The position numbers and the translations under genes were made by a program. A DNA stretch of 64,000 nucleotides from contig MNCI01034296.1 in assembly GCA_015680685.1 (NCBI GenBank), positions 361,073-425,072 on the forward strand. The letters are read 5' to 3'. Origin of the DNA: Gnetum montanum (Eukaryota; Streptophyta; Gnetopsida; Gnetales; Gnetaceae). Below are positions 23,490 through 36,572 of this stretch, piece after piece (position 1 is the first letter of the stretch; the number at the start of each line of letters is the position of its first letter). The notes under the pieces were generated by a model. The model searched no databases. It saw nothing but the letters and a program-made list of their open reading frames with translations, and was not told where the DNA came from.

Positions 23490-25919
23490 ATGATATCAAA
23501 AGCATAGTACCCTCTCGATGATCTAGTCTGGAAGCGGCAGGGTTAGATGAAGTCCCCATTCTTCAAGTTTTTTTGGACTTATCCTGAAGAAAGGATGTTT
23601 TTAGATTTTTGCTCACTTAGATAAGAGATATCCTCTTGTGTAGTAATTGCCCTAGTAGCACTTTTCTACTATGGCTATATTAGCAGTTCTCCTTACATGA
23701 ATGTTGGTGGTACTTATGGTAAAAAATTAGAAGCTTGATAGGATGGTCCCATTGTTGGTTGAGATATGTAAGGCTATCACTCCATGCATGGGGTTGTGAA
23801 CCTATGGTATTCTACTAGATAATAATAGAGAGAAGCCTAAATAGGAGTATTGGCAAGAGATATGAGACATTGTACATAGTATTCATAAGGATTTGGTTGT
23901 CTATATGAATACTGCTATCTTGGTAGTGACATACCCCATGGTTGTGGTTATTGCCACTACTATTGGTTTTGTTCCTGTAGTTGAGAATAAGCCCTCTTAG
24001 ATAGTATGGTTGTTGATAATACTATTTGTAATCACATTGTGGATAAGGTAATCACTTAGGCATTTGTTTCTTAAGAAAATTTGGATTAAGTACATATGCC
24101 TCAGACTCTTGTAAGTAAGGCATGCCAGGATAACATCCCTTAGGATGTCCATATTGACACACGTTACAACCTGTGTTATCTTCTAAACTTGAGTCCATCA
24201 CTTTCTTTACCATAATAACTTTTCCCTTGTATTTATAACTTTCTCGTTCATTGTATTTTTTCTTCTTCCTATACTTACTTTTGCTAAAGGATTATTTAGT
24301 TTTTTCCTCTACTATCTTTGTTATTGTAGTAAATTTTTCATCCACAAAGTTCCACATTTTCTCTACCTTTGTTATGATGTCATTGGATGATTTTTGAATG
24401 GGTATATTCTTTTGCTGAATCACATGTTCTAAAGTTTTGTCTCCTTGTGTCTCACATATCCTTACATCTCTTTTTTGAATAGTTGGATCCTTGTTACATT
24501 CTTTAATGAATTCTCTTTTACATAGCTCTCCGTCTTCTTTTGCTACATGTTCTAGTAAGCTTTGGATTTGATGAACTATTATATCTAATAGTCTATCTTG
24601 GGCATATAATCTAAGGGTCTCTCTTGTTTTGTTTCTTAGCCTATCAATAATGTGTTGTAGTTGTTTCCTTTGAGAAAATCCACAACTTAGGCATCTATGT
24701 GATAATGCGTAATATCTACCCATTGTTGCATTAAGGGATTTACGTATCCCTTGATTCCATCCTTAAATCTATTTTCTTAAGTTTGATACTTTGGAATAAG
24801 TTTGGTATTTGTCATTAAAGAGCTCAAACATGATACTCCATCTTCAAATTGATTTTCATTCTAAATATTTGTACTAGCTTTTTAATTTCTTTATGAGTGT
24901 TCTAGGAAACAACTTGAATTTCTTTTAATCACTCTATATTTTGTAGGACACAAGCATCATAGAAGGCTTGGAGGTGATGTTGTGGATCTGCATTATATTT
25001 ACCTTCAAACATTGAAATATTGTTTATGTTAGGTCACTTGATGTGACTATCCCTTAAATTCCTAATAGGAATTTATACTACTTCCCTAATATTAATCATA
25101 TTACAAGTGGCTAATATTGATCCTTCATAGTCTTTGATTTTGTAGGTTCTATTGTCATGGTAATCCCTTCAATGCTCATGATATTCTCTTTCTTCATGTT
25201 TGATCCTCTCTTCTCTATCTTCTTCTTCTATATTAGAATATCTCTTTTTATTTACATGTCCCCCATGATTTCTTCTTATTTCCCTATCATGATGCCTTAC
25301 TCTTCATTCCCTCTTGTCAGAATCTATTGATAACTGTGAACAGGAAGATGGAAGAGTTACAAAATGGTATTGCTTGGTTCTCCTTCTATGACTCCTTGAT
25401 TCATCTCTTATGGATCTATCATAGGTTCTAGGCCTTAAATTCCTTCTAAGTCTACAGTCTTCATCTCTTCCAAGGTTTTCTACAAGAGCTAAATGTAGCT
25501 TCATTTTTATAGGATCTTGAATTCATATTACTGATATCTAAGATTAAGATCTATGAGTGTAGTAGGACTTTTTAGCTTGAGTTGTAGCATCTTCGTTTTC
25601 TTCAAGGATAATTATCCATGGTGCTCTCTTCCCTTTGTATTGCTCATATCTTTCCTCCATAATAGAATATCTTCTTTCTTGGGGCTTTATTGGCTAATAT
25701 GGCTTGGTCATGTTTTTAGTGAATTGATACCCTTCTTGTACATGGTCAAGATTTTGATCTTATGAGTTTTGCTTGAACAATTGATGGTGCTAAACATTCG
25801 AGTAGCAAGACAATATTACCTTGTAAGTCTTTCCATTTGAGTTATTCATCCTGGTGAAAAATGAATGTGAAATTAGGATAATAAGGATCAGTATGCACAT
25901 GTGAAATTATTTTTTTCAT
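23490..25919 (-). pseudogene. gag: E3 gag and Pro/Gln-rich linker (decayed)
   Basis: A start at 25919 gives MKKIISHVHTD, then YPNFTFIFHQDE, the block shared with the E2, E4 and E5 gags. 25304-25504 is Arg-rich. 24723-24292 encodes a charged helical stretch (QDRLLDIIVHQIQSLLEH...). The zinc knuckle CNVCQYGHPKGCYP is at about 24172-24130. The linker to protease (about 24100-23490) is Tyr/Gln/Pro-rich. Broken by many stops. Gag would form the particle and bind the genomic RNA. Confidence 0.68.
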
Positions 25920-26136
25920 TGATGCACTCTAATATTCTTTATTGTAATTTCTATTATGACTTTCATTAATATCAATAACAAGTGGATATTTTACTTTAGT
26001 TGTAGAAGCTATTTTAATCTTTTTAATGCTTAAGATGTGTGCATTTTGAGAAATTATTCTAAGTATGAAAGGTATACTTTGTGATACTTGATATAATGAA
26101 CTATGTAAAATTAACTATTTAGCAGGCATTGATACA

Positions 26137-26154
26137 TCCCCTACAACAACACCA
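26137..26154 (-). other. E3 primer-binding site (tRNA-Asp)
   Basis: On the minus strand TGGTGTTGTTGTAGGGGA, one base after the LTR end. It is a heavily decayed version of the tRNA-Asp complement. Confidence 0.7.
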
Positions 26155-26155
26155 A

Positions 26156-27012
26156 TGATGAGTAGTAGGTGTATTCCAACACTTAACCATACAAGTCACA
26201 AGTGTTCATGCATGACCAAATCCTAATTCATGGATAGACAATGTAAGTATACTAGTGAGTTGATAGTAAGTTTATGATTGTTATGTTTTTACTTAAAGTT
26301 AGTAAGGCGTAAAATGTATGGTTTAACTATTAGTGAGGTATATAATAAATTGATGTTGTTAGGCTTTAAGTATGCTAAGTGTCAATATGATGAAAATGAT
26401 TATAAATTCTAATTCTAAGCATAATGAAACTGTAAATCTATTCTATCCAATGATGATAAGCATTCATTCCTAGTTTTTTGTACACATCCTAGGTTGATGT
26501 AACTATTACTAGGATTACCAAGTAACTTTGCTACTAAGTGAATTAAACAAAGTCATCACGAGGTTACCAAACAATTACACTTTATGCTCAAAACTAGTTG
26601 TACTTATTTTACCTTACAAATGAACATTGGAATAGTAAATTACTTAAGGAAAGTAAATTACATAGTTAAAATAAACAATGTGGAAAAGTAAATCCATTCT
26701 AAGTAATATGCTACAATGATGAAGAACTATCTCAATTTTTATTATCGGTCATGAATTGTATCTAGGAATAATCCACTTGAATAAAGATTCCGTACAACTG
26801 TAATTCATAGTGTAGCATCTACAATAATTCTAACTTCAAAAATATAAAGTACAAGAGTTTTTCTAAGTGATAGGTAAAAACTTATTTTTGAAGCAATGGT
26901 GGACTCATATTTATAGGCATGACCATGACCCACTACATCATATCTACAATGACATATGTTAGGATACGGTATCACATCTACGACATCATAGATATGATAT
27001 TGTAGTTCTCAA
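26156..27012 (-). repeat. E3 5' LTR
   Basis: Plus-strand left end tgatgag (26156) next to the PBS; right end agttctca at 27011. TATA box as tatttata at 26908-26915. U3 (26916-27012) carries gatatg/acgacatc repeats related to the E2 U3. The homologue 13104-13508 confirms it. Confidence 0.8.
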
Positions 27013-27340
27013 TGTAAAATGTTTCATTGCATAGCATTTAAGAATTTCCTAAGTCACTGGTGTAAAATAATTATTCAATCACATGAACTCAATAATATGC
27101 AAAAATATGCATTGTGATGTGAATCTTTTGATAAAAATTCATCTAAATCATAAAGTAAAATAAAATCAAAAGCTTCAGAGTTTTTCATAGTCTCTACAAT
27201 ATGAGAGATATTATAATTTTTCATTTTGAGATCATTCCCCAACAAAAAAATGTATTGTTGCAGAAACTCCACCAAAAACCTTCAAGATTGACAAACCATT
27301 GAGAGAATTTGCCACTGTGATACTGCACCAAAAAAATTTT
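27013..27340 (-). pseudogene. LINE ORF1, N-proximal part (split by E3)
   Basis: This continues the LINE of 12191-13098 across the E3 insertion; the target duplication TGTAA joins the two. A minus-strand open frame of 66 codons (27075-27275, MVEFLQQYIFLLGND...) is consistent with the helical N-terminal part of a plant L1 ORF1, but I recognise no firm motif in it. Confidence 0.4.
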
Positions 27341-28160
27341 CTACTCATAAACAAAGTTGAGATTTTCGTGAAAGAGGAAGTATCAAGTACTAATATCAAA
27401 ATTATGAAATGAAGTCATCAAATAGAGAAATCATGATCCAAAGAATTAAAATCATCTTAAGATTAAGCCTCAAGTTCAAGAGAACCAACATCATTGTTAA
27501 GCTAAAGACAACATTAAAAGGGTAAGCTTAATACCAAGACTCAAGCTCAAGTTCATCAAGAAGATCAAGCCATCAAATTATAGAAAAGCCATGATTAAAG
27601 AAGATAAAAACTAAGCAAGGCTCAAGACACACCCATATATATAGAGCAATTCAAGTAAACAAGATCAAAGAAAAGAGCATCATTAATCACTCCAAAATTT
27701 TACCATTGAAGAAGGGATTGTTACATTTTTTTGATAAGGTCCAAATTTTGTCATTGTTATCTTTTTTATAGTATCCAAAGTCATGTGGTTAATGGTTTTT
27801 TATGAATAACATCATGTACCAATAAGAAAGAAAAGGTATAAAAATCATAGAAAAGCTATAGTTAGGTAGCAAATTTTGAAAAGGAAAGATGAGATTAATA
27901 AGGACTTCATGTAAAGCATGCCAATTGTGGTAAAGTTTTTTTCTCTTGTCAAGTATAATTAGAAGTCATGGATCTTAATGTAAACAACAAATGAAACAAT
28001 GAAGTGAAGAAAGATTAGTGTTGTGAAGTTGTTTTTTCTTTTTCTTTGCTACTCTACATTAATGTTGCTTTAAAAGCCCTCATTTCTTTCATTATTGTTG
28101 TCATGAATCTTTCACATAAGATCTCCTCAATTATAGACTCATAGTATGAATTCTCTTACA
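27341..28160. other. Unassigned AT-rich DNA
   Basis: No open frame, LTR or conserved block recognised. It may be the 5' end of the LINE or older spacer. It ends at a breakpoint where the E2 5' LTR begins without its first 70 or so bases. Confidence 0.4.
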
Positions 28161-28946
28161 TTCGATATCGGACATTCGATGTCGAAGCCTATCTCATCAC
28201 CGATAAATAAGAGGTGGGTGCACTTGGTTTAGCAATAGGTTAATTTAGTCTCTTAGTCCCTTACCCAAACTCTTGGACTTTTTCCTTCTCATAGTTAGAA
28301 TTATCTCTGAGTGCCTACAGTAGGAGTCATAAAGCGAACATATCTTTATTCAAGCATTGTGTACTTGAGCATACCTTGTGGCTGAAAATAAAGACAAACT
28401 TTGTGATAACCCTTGAAGCATTCAAAAGAGATTATCTCTTACCCTTCATGTTATTTATAGTTATTTAATGCTTTTTGTAGTTAATTAATGTTTTCTCTCT
28501 CACACTGTTAATTCTCCCAAGTAAGCACACTCAGTATGACCACTTCAAGCATGCGTGGAACACTTGGTAACCTAGTAACGATTAGCGTTTGGTAATCCCA
28601 GTAGTGCTACACTAGTTCAGGATGTGTACGGTAAGTGGGAACGGATGCTGGTGTTAGGACTAGTTAGAGCATAGTTGATTAGTTAAATTAAATTAGTTAC
28701 TTAATTATTTCCCTTCTCCCTTTTTAGCACCAAGACATAAAACATAAAAATATATAAAAATCATATACCTCAAGTTTACTTATCCATACAATTGTGCTAT
28801 ACAGGTGATCTTGGGAAGACAATAATTAACTAACCTGTCCTTGTTCTGTAAAGGTGCATGAGCACTTAGTCCTTGGAATTTGATCGGATCATGCATGGAC
28901 ACTCATATTCGTATGGTTGAGCGTAGGGATACCTCGCCACTTATCA
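28161..28946 (+). repeat. E2 5' LTR, 5' truncated
   Basis: Aligns with 37726-38511 starting at 'cgatatcggacatt' (28163) against 'caatattggacatc' (37728). The first roughly 70 bp of U3, present at 37656-37726, are missing. It ends ttatca before the PBS. The TATA position reads gataaataag. Confidence 0.85.
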
Positions 28947-28947
28947 T

Positions 28948-28965
28948 TGGCACCGTCGCCAGGGA
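28948..28965 (+). other. E2 primer-binding site (tRNA-Asp)
   Basis: TGGCACCGTCGCCAGGGA, three transitions from the tRNA-Asp complement; the best preserved PBS in the window. Confidence 0.88.
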
Positions 28966-29092
28966 CTTTTTTGTTTGTGCGCTAAATAGAACTTAGGAAA
29001 TCTTTCCATCATTAGAATGAAGCCTTAGGGTTGGTTATTTTAAAATTATTAGAAAAGAGAAGAGAAAAGTATCACACACTAAAGAATTAATC

Positions 29093-31605
29093 ATGTCTCC
29101 TTCTTCTTACGAGAGTGTTTCACCGCCTCGGTCTAACACAATGAAAAATCATAGGCGTAGTACACATGATGACCCACTAGTGCCCCAACAGTTTCGTGTG
29201 GTATATGTTCATCTTGATGAGTATATACCAAACTTTACCTTTATCCTCCACTAGGATGAACAACTGTGTTGGTGTGATTTAGAAGGTAACATAGTGTCAC
29301 CTCCCGATCGTTCAATCCCAAGCATGCTTCTTCGTGCTCTCACATGAATTGGTATGTAACACTTACAGGTAGAGTACGTTGTTCATGAACATGACTCAAG
29401 AGAGTATCAACCCACAGAGGCACAACATCAAAGGGACTTACAACAGGAGAGACATCATAAATCTATGAAGGGGAAGTGGTCATTGGATGTCCCATATGTC
29501 ATAGGTCAAAATGAGGGTGGTGAACCTACCTCAGGAGGTCTTCCACATAATGATGTTCTTCTTGTTAACTTCGTTCAAGGTTTTTTGTATCAAAATATTC
29601 ACTCAACTATTCATAACTCAGATTCTGGTACCGATGAACACAAAGGGTTTGAAAAAGGAACATGAACACATGACAAAGATGGACATTTTGATCATAACCG
29701 TGATCGAGGCCACAACCATCGAAGAGAAGGAAGCAAACACCATCATGGTGATGGTCCTCCTCCCTCTTCACCTCCATCATCTCCTTCCTCCTCTCCCTCA
29801 GGATCGGAACACAGTCGCAAAGGGAAAGACCCTGAAGATAATGGTAGGTGAAATAGAAATAATAGACAAAAATAGTCGAGAAAGGGGATAAGGGCATTCT
29901 AGAGAAACAAACCTCGAAAGAAGGAAGAGTAGGGAACAACATAGGCATCATAGACATCATAGAGAATACGATCATGATGAACCCCTACTCACTACCCAAA
30001 GTATGCTAGATATAACTGAGGTTATTAGAATCCCAACAAGACACCAAAAAGACAATAGGATCAAAAGATTGAACATGAACAATATCCCACAATTTAAAGG
30101 GGGATACAATGCTGATCCTCAAAATCATTTGCAAGCATTTGACGATGCATGTGCCTTGCAAAACATAGAAAACGAGTGGCAAAAACTCAAGTTGTTTCCA
30201 TAGATACCGATCAAGGAAGCGGAAAGCTGGTATTGGTCCTTAGAACTAGAGTCCATTCGCCAATGGAGTATCATGTTAGAATTGTTCAATGATAAGTATC
30301 AAATGTACTTCTAAGTGTCCAACCTACTAAAGCAAATCCAAGGATGGAAACAAGGAGGACATGAACCCTTGGATGCTACCATGGGTTGATATTATGCATT
30401 GTTACATTGTTGCCCAGGCCATGGTTACTTGCAGAGGGAACAACTACACCATCTCATAGATGGGCTTAGGCACGAAATGCGAAGAACCCTTGCAACTTAT
30501 GCCCAAGGAAGGCTATCTAAGCTTAGGGCCTAGTAAGTACAAAGATTGTTGAAGCAAGTTGCTAAAGAGAAAGGTGAGTTAAGGAAAAGAAAGAGTGCAG
30601 AAGAATATAATAGAGATCCTTCCCTCCAAAAGAAGGGAGTTAAATTTTGTGAGGATGAAGAAAAGTCACCACTCGAAGAGACGGTGAATAAGAAAACTTT
30701 GCCCATTCAGAAATTTTCATTAGAAGTATCGGCAAAGGTAGATCAAATGTGAGACTCCCTAGATAATAAATTTTAAATTATTCAAAAAAAGGTGAGGAGT
30801 CTAGGGAACAAAGTAGTGATTGAGAAAGGAGAAAAAAGAGAGAAGCTGAATATGCACATGACAAAGGTAAGGGTAAAGTGGCCATCATCAAAGAGGTTGT
30901 GGATTCGAATATAGACAATGATAGTGGATGTGAGATATGCCAATATGACCATCCTAAGGGATGTTGTCCTGTGATCTCAAATTTGCAGGAATTTGGGGTG
31001 TATGCACTCAACCCATGATTAAACAGAAGGTAAACACCCTGAAGGTTACCTTATCCTCAAGGTAACCCAAGGCAGTTCCACCAACCCTTGACATATTATC
31101 CAAGTGGAACTCCACCACAACCAAATGAGCAATATCAACAATTGCAACACCCACAATCATGGGGAATTCCACTACCACATCAATAGCACCCTTATTGTTA
31201 GCCTAACCTATAAGGATATTATGTGCAGTAGCTGATCTCTTCACATGACTCTACTGGTCATGTTACTCCTCAGCCTCATTACCAAGCCCAAGAGTACTAT
31301 ATAACTCCTTCTCCTAGGGGTGATGTTCCACAAATGAACTATCCTTCTCATCTAGCTACATCTCTTCCACCCATAGCTCCATTACCACCTGCTCCAGCTA
31401 TGTAGGGTGAGCTCCTTGCCTAGCCACAACAACATAACACTACGAAGGTTGTTAATCCTTAATCTACTATTGGTTCAAACAACCACACAAAGAAGAGACC
31501 TTTCTTTAAAACCAATAGTCCAACTAAGTCCTTACAACCACAAGTGGCTAATCCTCCAAATGCCTCACCATCATTCGAATCTTCAGAACTCCCTTCAAAC
31601 TAAAA
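29093..31605 (+). pseudogene. gag: E2 gag and Pro/Gln-rich linker (decayed)
   Basis: ATG at 29093 (MSPSSYESVSPPRSN) leads into VPQQFRVVYVHLDEY and NFTFILH, conserved in the E4 and E5 gags. A His/Ser/Pro-rich segment follows at about 29690-29830. The retrotrans_gag core is at 30060-30530 (blocks FKGGYNADPQNHLQAF and WQKLKLFP), a charged helix at 30546-30752, and the knuckle CEICQYDHPKGCCP at 30929-30970. 31020-31600 is a Pro/Gln/Tyr-rich linker. Stops at several TGG-to-TAG positions and frame shifts make it dead. Confidence 0.75.
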
Positions 31606-31608
31606 ATT

Positions 31609-34600
31609 GTGCCTAACACATATGGTCATGTTAACTCATGTCGTCACCGATTTTTTGATCTTGGAAGTCCTTTTATATATCTACAAATTGCTAGGAATGA
31701 ACTGTGCAAAGCTCTTTTTGATTCAAGTTCTGGTGTCAACTTAATCTCTCAAGAAATGTATAAAGCCTGGAACTTGCCTCCACTAAAAAAGAGTAACATA
31801 CGTTTAGAGTTGGCTAACTAGTCCATCATTGTCCCATTGGGACTAGTAGAGGATATCGTCACCACTGTTTGTGGGTGGTTGTATCAAGCCAACTTCCTAG
31901 TGATTCAAGTTAACAACAGAAAGGGGGACTTCCCAATCATAAAGGGAAGAGCATGGTTAAGCACAATTGACATGTGCCTAGGAATACATGATCTTTCCCT
32001 AGAAATATCAAAGGAAAACACGTTTGGAAAGACCAAGAAGAAGAAAGTTCCATGCATTGCATACAGTGACATAGGGTGTAATTATGTGCAGAAGTCCTGG
32101 TTTGTACAACGTTTAACATTGCCTGCATGCAACTAGTGTGCACAAGTAACCAACATAAAAAGATGCCTGTATGCAGTAGCCATAAGACAAGAAGGCACCC
32201 AATGGCTGATAGCTAAACAAGAGAGAAATTCAACTATATGCATGGAACCACCTAAGGGTTTGACATGCACTTACATTGATAGCATAGATACATTAGAGTA
32301 AGTCCATCACCAACTACCACATCTCAACATTGAAAGTATCAACTGGGGGAAGTTGGAAATCCCTGAAAACTTTAAGCAAGAGCCTCTTGAGTTAAAATTT
32401 TTTCCCATCAGTATGGAGTATACATTTCTCAAAAATGGAAAATCGGTAATTATTAATGCTAAGCTCGCTCCTCAACAAAAAGAAAGAATGCTAAAAATGG
32501 TAAAAAATGGTTGAAAGCCTTTGCTTGGTAATATCCCAAATTAACTAGAATAGATCCTAGGATATGCCAGCATAGAATTTACATTGACCCCTCTGTGAAG
32601 CCTTGACAACAACCGTAGAGGCAACTGAACCCAAAGCTGAAGTAAGTGGTTAAAGAAGAAATTGAACAACTTCTAAAAGTCGGGTTCATTTACCCCACTA
32701 CTGATAGTGAATGGGTTAGTCCCTTAGTCATTATGCCCAAAAAGGGAGGTAAATGGAGGGTGTGTATAGACTTTAGGCTACTAAACATGGCAACATTGAA
32801 AGACCACTTTCCATTGCCATTTGTCAACCAAGTCTTAAACACCATTGCAGGGCATCGCTACTATAGTTTTCTGGATGGGTACAGTGGATACAACCAAATC
32901 CAAATAGCACTAGAAGACCAAGCCCAGACTACTTGTAGAAGTCCTTGGGGGAAATTCACATAGAAACAGATGTTTTTTGGCTTGTGCAATGCCCCTGCAA
33001 TGTTTCGACGTTTGGTTCTAAGTATCTTTCAGCAGCAAATAGGGAATGGTGTAAAGGTCTTCATGGCCAATTTCTCCACCTATGGAGCAGACTTGAATAA
33101 AGAATTGGACAAATTAGAGCAAGTACTAAAACAATGTGTTGAAACCAATTTAAGGCTCAACTAGGAAAAAATCCATTTAATGGTCTAAGAAGACATAGTA
33201 TTAGGGCATAAGATTTCACAAACAGGGATATAGGTAGACCTCGAAAAGATTAAAGTCATCTAAGGAATCACACGTCAACCTGAAACTGTAAAAGACATCT
33301 GATCATTCCTTGGAAACACTGGATATTATAGAAGATTCATTGACAACTTTTCAAAGGTTGCAGAACCATTGGTTGAACTAACAAAAAAGGATGTACCCTT
33401 TGACTAGACCAAGGAATCTGAACTAGCTTTCCAAACCTTGAAGCAGAAGCTTGTAGAAACACCTATTCTACAAGCTCCTGACTAGTCCAGACCATTCCAC
33501 ATAATGACTAACACATCCAACTATGCTCTAGGAGTCATACTTACATAATTAGATGACCAGAAATGACCCTATTACATTCACTGTGCAAGTCGAAGTATTG
33601 CTGGTGCACAACTCAACTACACCACAATGGAAAAGGAATTAATGGCTATGGTGTTTGCACTAGATAAGTTTAGGCACTATGTACTGGGCTATAAAGTATT
33701 TGTACACACAGACCATAGTGCAATTTAGTTCTTGCTGAATAAACCACTGCTGAGCCCTCGCATCATATCATGGCTCGTAATCTTACAAGAGTTCAATCTT
33801 ACGATGATAGATCATAAAGGCACCAAGAACGTTGTTGCTGATCATTTATCTTGGTTAAGATGGGACAACAAAGAGGATGAATATCTACTTTTTGATCACT
33901 TTCTTGATGAATTCCTATTTGCAGGTGTAGTAAATAATTAATTAACCATGGAGACAAATTGGTGTAGTAGCATTCTTATTTATCTCCTTATATAAGAAAC
34001 ACCACAAGAGTTAGATGTTAAAAAGAAACATCAATTTCTACACCAAGCCAAGTATTTCATGAAAATCAACAGACATCTTTATAAGGTATGTTCCGATGGC
34101 TTGGTTCGATGGTGTGTTCCCGATGTAGATCAATTACAAGTTCTCCAAGACACTCATGAGGGTCCTTGTGGGGGTCATTATGTTGGGAGATGAACAACCA
34201 TTAAAATATTGCTTGCAAGATATTATCAGCCTACATTGTTCTGGGACACTCATCATTTTGTCCAATCTTGTGAATGCTGCTAATGTGATGGGGGAATGAC
34301 TGCTAGAATGGAGGGTCCACAACAATGGATTCAACCTTTAGAACCCTTCAACATATGGGGAATTCATTTTATGGGGCCTATTACACCAATGTCCAATGGA
34401 AAAGCCTACATTGTTGTTGCTATTGACTATTTCACAAATTGGGTAAAACCAGCCACTGTTACCAATTGTACATCATCTACCATTGCACGATTTTTTTAGT
34501 AACAAATTGTTAACAGGTTTGGTATGCCTTGTGCACTTATTTCTGACAATGATACACACTTTACAAGTGCGAATTTTCAAAAGTTGATGCAACGCTTAGG

Positions 34601-35303
34601 AGTGGAGCACAAGCTGACTACAACATATCACCCTCAAGTGAATGGTCAAGCCAAAGTCACCAATAGGGAGATTACAAAAATATTGACATGAACCATTAGC
34701 AAATATAGGTGGAGCACCGAACTGAACGATGCTCTTTCAGCATACTACTCCACATGAAAACTCCCTATAGGCTATTCTTCCTATGAGTTAGTGTACGGTA
34801 AACTTCCAATGCTTCCTATTCAAGCTGAGCTCTGTATACTATCTACAACATTTGATCTCAACCTTGACCTTAATCTAGCACAGAAAGAATGGTTGATGAA
34901 CCTTAACTTGCTAGATGAAAATCGATTAGCCACCTTGTCATCTAATGAACTACACAAGGCCTTTAACAAACAACGTCATGACCTAAGGATTAGAAAATTT
35001 AAATATCAACCGGGAGATAAGGTTCTCTACTGGAATCCGACACATGTGCCACAATGAAATAAATTTCAAATGCTGTGGGAAGGACCTTATATTATTCATG
35101 AAACTTTTTCTTTAGGGGCCATGATGATTTACAAACCTAAGAGCCCAAATAAGAAATTGTTGGTCAACATCCAACAAACCAAACCTTTCCATGAGCCTAG
35201 AACAACTAGTACCAATACTACCTCTATTGGTGGACAACCCTGCTCGTTATTTTGGATCTCGTCCTTCCAACTTAGTTGTAGGGGAGATGGTCACCAATGC
35301 TAA
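31609..35303 (+). pseudogene. pol: E2 pol: protease, RT, RNase H, integrase (decayed)
   Basis: Protease 31609-32000 has LFDSSSGVNLIS in place of LLDSGSxVNLIS, so the DSG triad is damaged. RT 32520-33170 shows VCIDFRLLN, FLDGYSGYNQIQIA and FGLCNAPAMF; its active-site block reads VFMANFSTYG, so both catalytic Asp are lost. RNase H 33480-33930 keeps AMVFALDKFRHYVLG and VHTDHSA. Integrase 34080-35303 has an H...H...C-x2-C-like zinc region, core Asp residues in AIDYFTNW and ISDNDTHF, GQAKVTNRE with Lys where the catalytic Glu is expected, and a C-terminal part with PGDKVLYWNPTHV and WEGPYIIHETF. It ends SCRGDGHQC. Confidence 0.85.
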
Positions 35304-36572
35304 CCATTCTAAGCCCTCAGCTCTTTTTGTGTTTTTCTTACATATTTTTGTTTTACACATCTTTTAAATTTTACTTATTCTTGTTTTACACCATCGTTCA
35401 CATTTTTACTATTTCTTTGTTTGATTTACTTTCATTCGTCATACAATAAGTGCTCATGATGGTGGATTGTACTATAATGGTGTTGATTGCTAATGTTTGA
35501 TTTTTACCTTTGACTTTCAACGTTGATACTAAGATATGGTTCTTTTGATAAAACAAGCAATGAGTCCATGTCATCCAGTCATCCATTTCAACTCTGTGGT
35601 CTCCCTTGGCTTTGGAACTGTACTATCCCTTTTTCTCATTAAACTTATTAATGAATTGATGGCTAGGTATTCTTCAAACCAAGGAAGGACTCAATGGTGG
35701 AAAAGGGTGTGACTTCAAGGGGATTCGATGCACTTGTGCTTGCTATTCTCTTAGGTAGTTGGATGCTTTTCATGGGTTTTTTGCCATTCCACCGTTGACC
35801 AAACATCAGGAAGTTAAATGAATTAAATAAGTCTTTGCATGGTGTGGTTCTCACATCAAAAAAAAAAACTGGTGAGAATTCAAAGCACACCCCTTAGACA
35901 TAATAACAAAATATGGGCTACAAACACTTGTTATGGCACTAGAAATACATGTTACCCATGCCTAAAGGTTCCCTCTAACTAAGGCCCTTTCTCGTGTCCT
36001 ACTTCTCTATCTTTCTCTCCTTGAAATGGTGGTGACTCTATGAATGCATTCTTGTTGCTTCAAGAGGACAGGTTGGTCAAATGTGTTGATGCGAGGTCAT
36101 TGAATGTGGTTTGTTTGAATCCAGATTTGGAATGAATTCTATTTACACCGTAACCATATAATACACAAGGGATTTTACACAAACTTGCTCTTGGGATTCC
36201 ATTTCATTTTCTCTGCTCCTTCCATATTTCTTCCCATAGTCCACCTCATTTTTCGTTTTATGATCATTCTATATCTTGGTTGAAGCATTGTTCATCTTTG
36301 GTAACTTCTTGGGGGTAATTTCTTAACCATTGTTCCATATGTCATTCCTAGAGCCTATGGACTCTTTGGTTTGCAGGTCTGTCAAGGCATAAAAGTCATG
36401 AGCCTACTTTGGGGAGGACCCACTAACATTCCTTTATGGTACAATTGTTAAGTTCTTTCCCTTAAAGATTCTATGCAATCATCTGTTTCTTGTTTCATCC
36501 CCATCCATGACATACATTTTATTGGATTCACTGTTGTTATTTCTCTTATCTTTCTTGTTCCTTTAGTTTTTC
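35304..36572 (+). other. E2 post-pol spacer with conserved blocks
   Basis: Noncoding. A T-rich tract follows pol, then block A (gttacccatgcctaaaggtt, about 35951) and block B (about 36376-36430, gagcctactttggggaggac). The segment 35876-36289 recurs inverted between the two N characters downstream. Confidence 0.6.

Larger units (their letters stand above)
13104..27012 (-). mobile_element. E3: Athila-like LTR retrotransposon with pol and accessory ORF
   Basis: Minus-strand element with its 5' LTR on the right (26156-27012) and a truncated 3' LTR on the left (13104-13508). Order from 27012 leftward: LTR, PBS, gag, pol, long noncoding spacer, U3-like promoter, accessory ORF, LTR fragment. TGTAA occurs at 13099-13103 and 27013-27017, a 5 bp target duplication in the LINE, allowing one base of uncertainty at the right LTR end. 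All coding parts are broken. The post-pol spacer is about 1.3 kb longer than in E4 and E5, suggesting a further insertion. Confidence 0.82.

Noticed and set aside
29511-29975. Overlapping 126- and 122-codon frames on both strands
   Set aside because: Low-complexity His/Pro/Ser part of E2 gag read in wrong frames.
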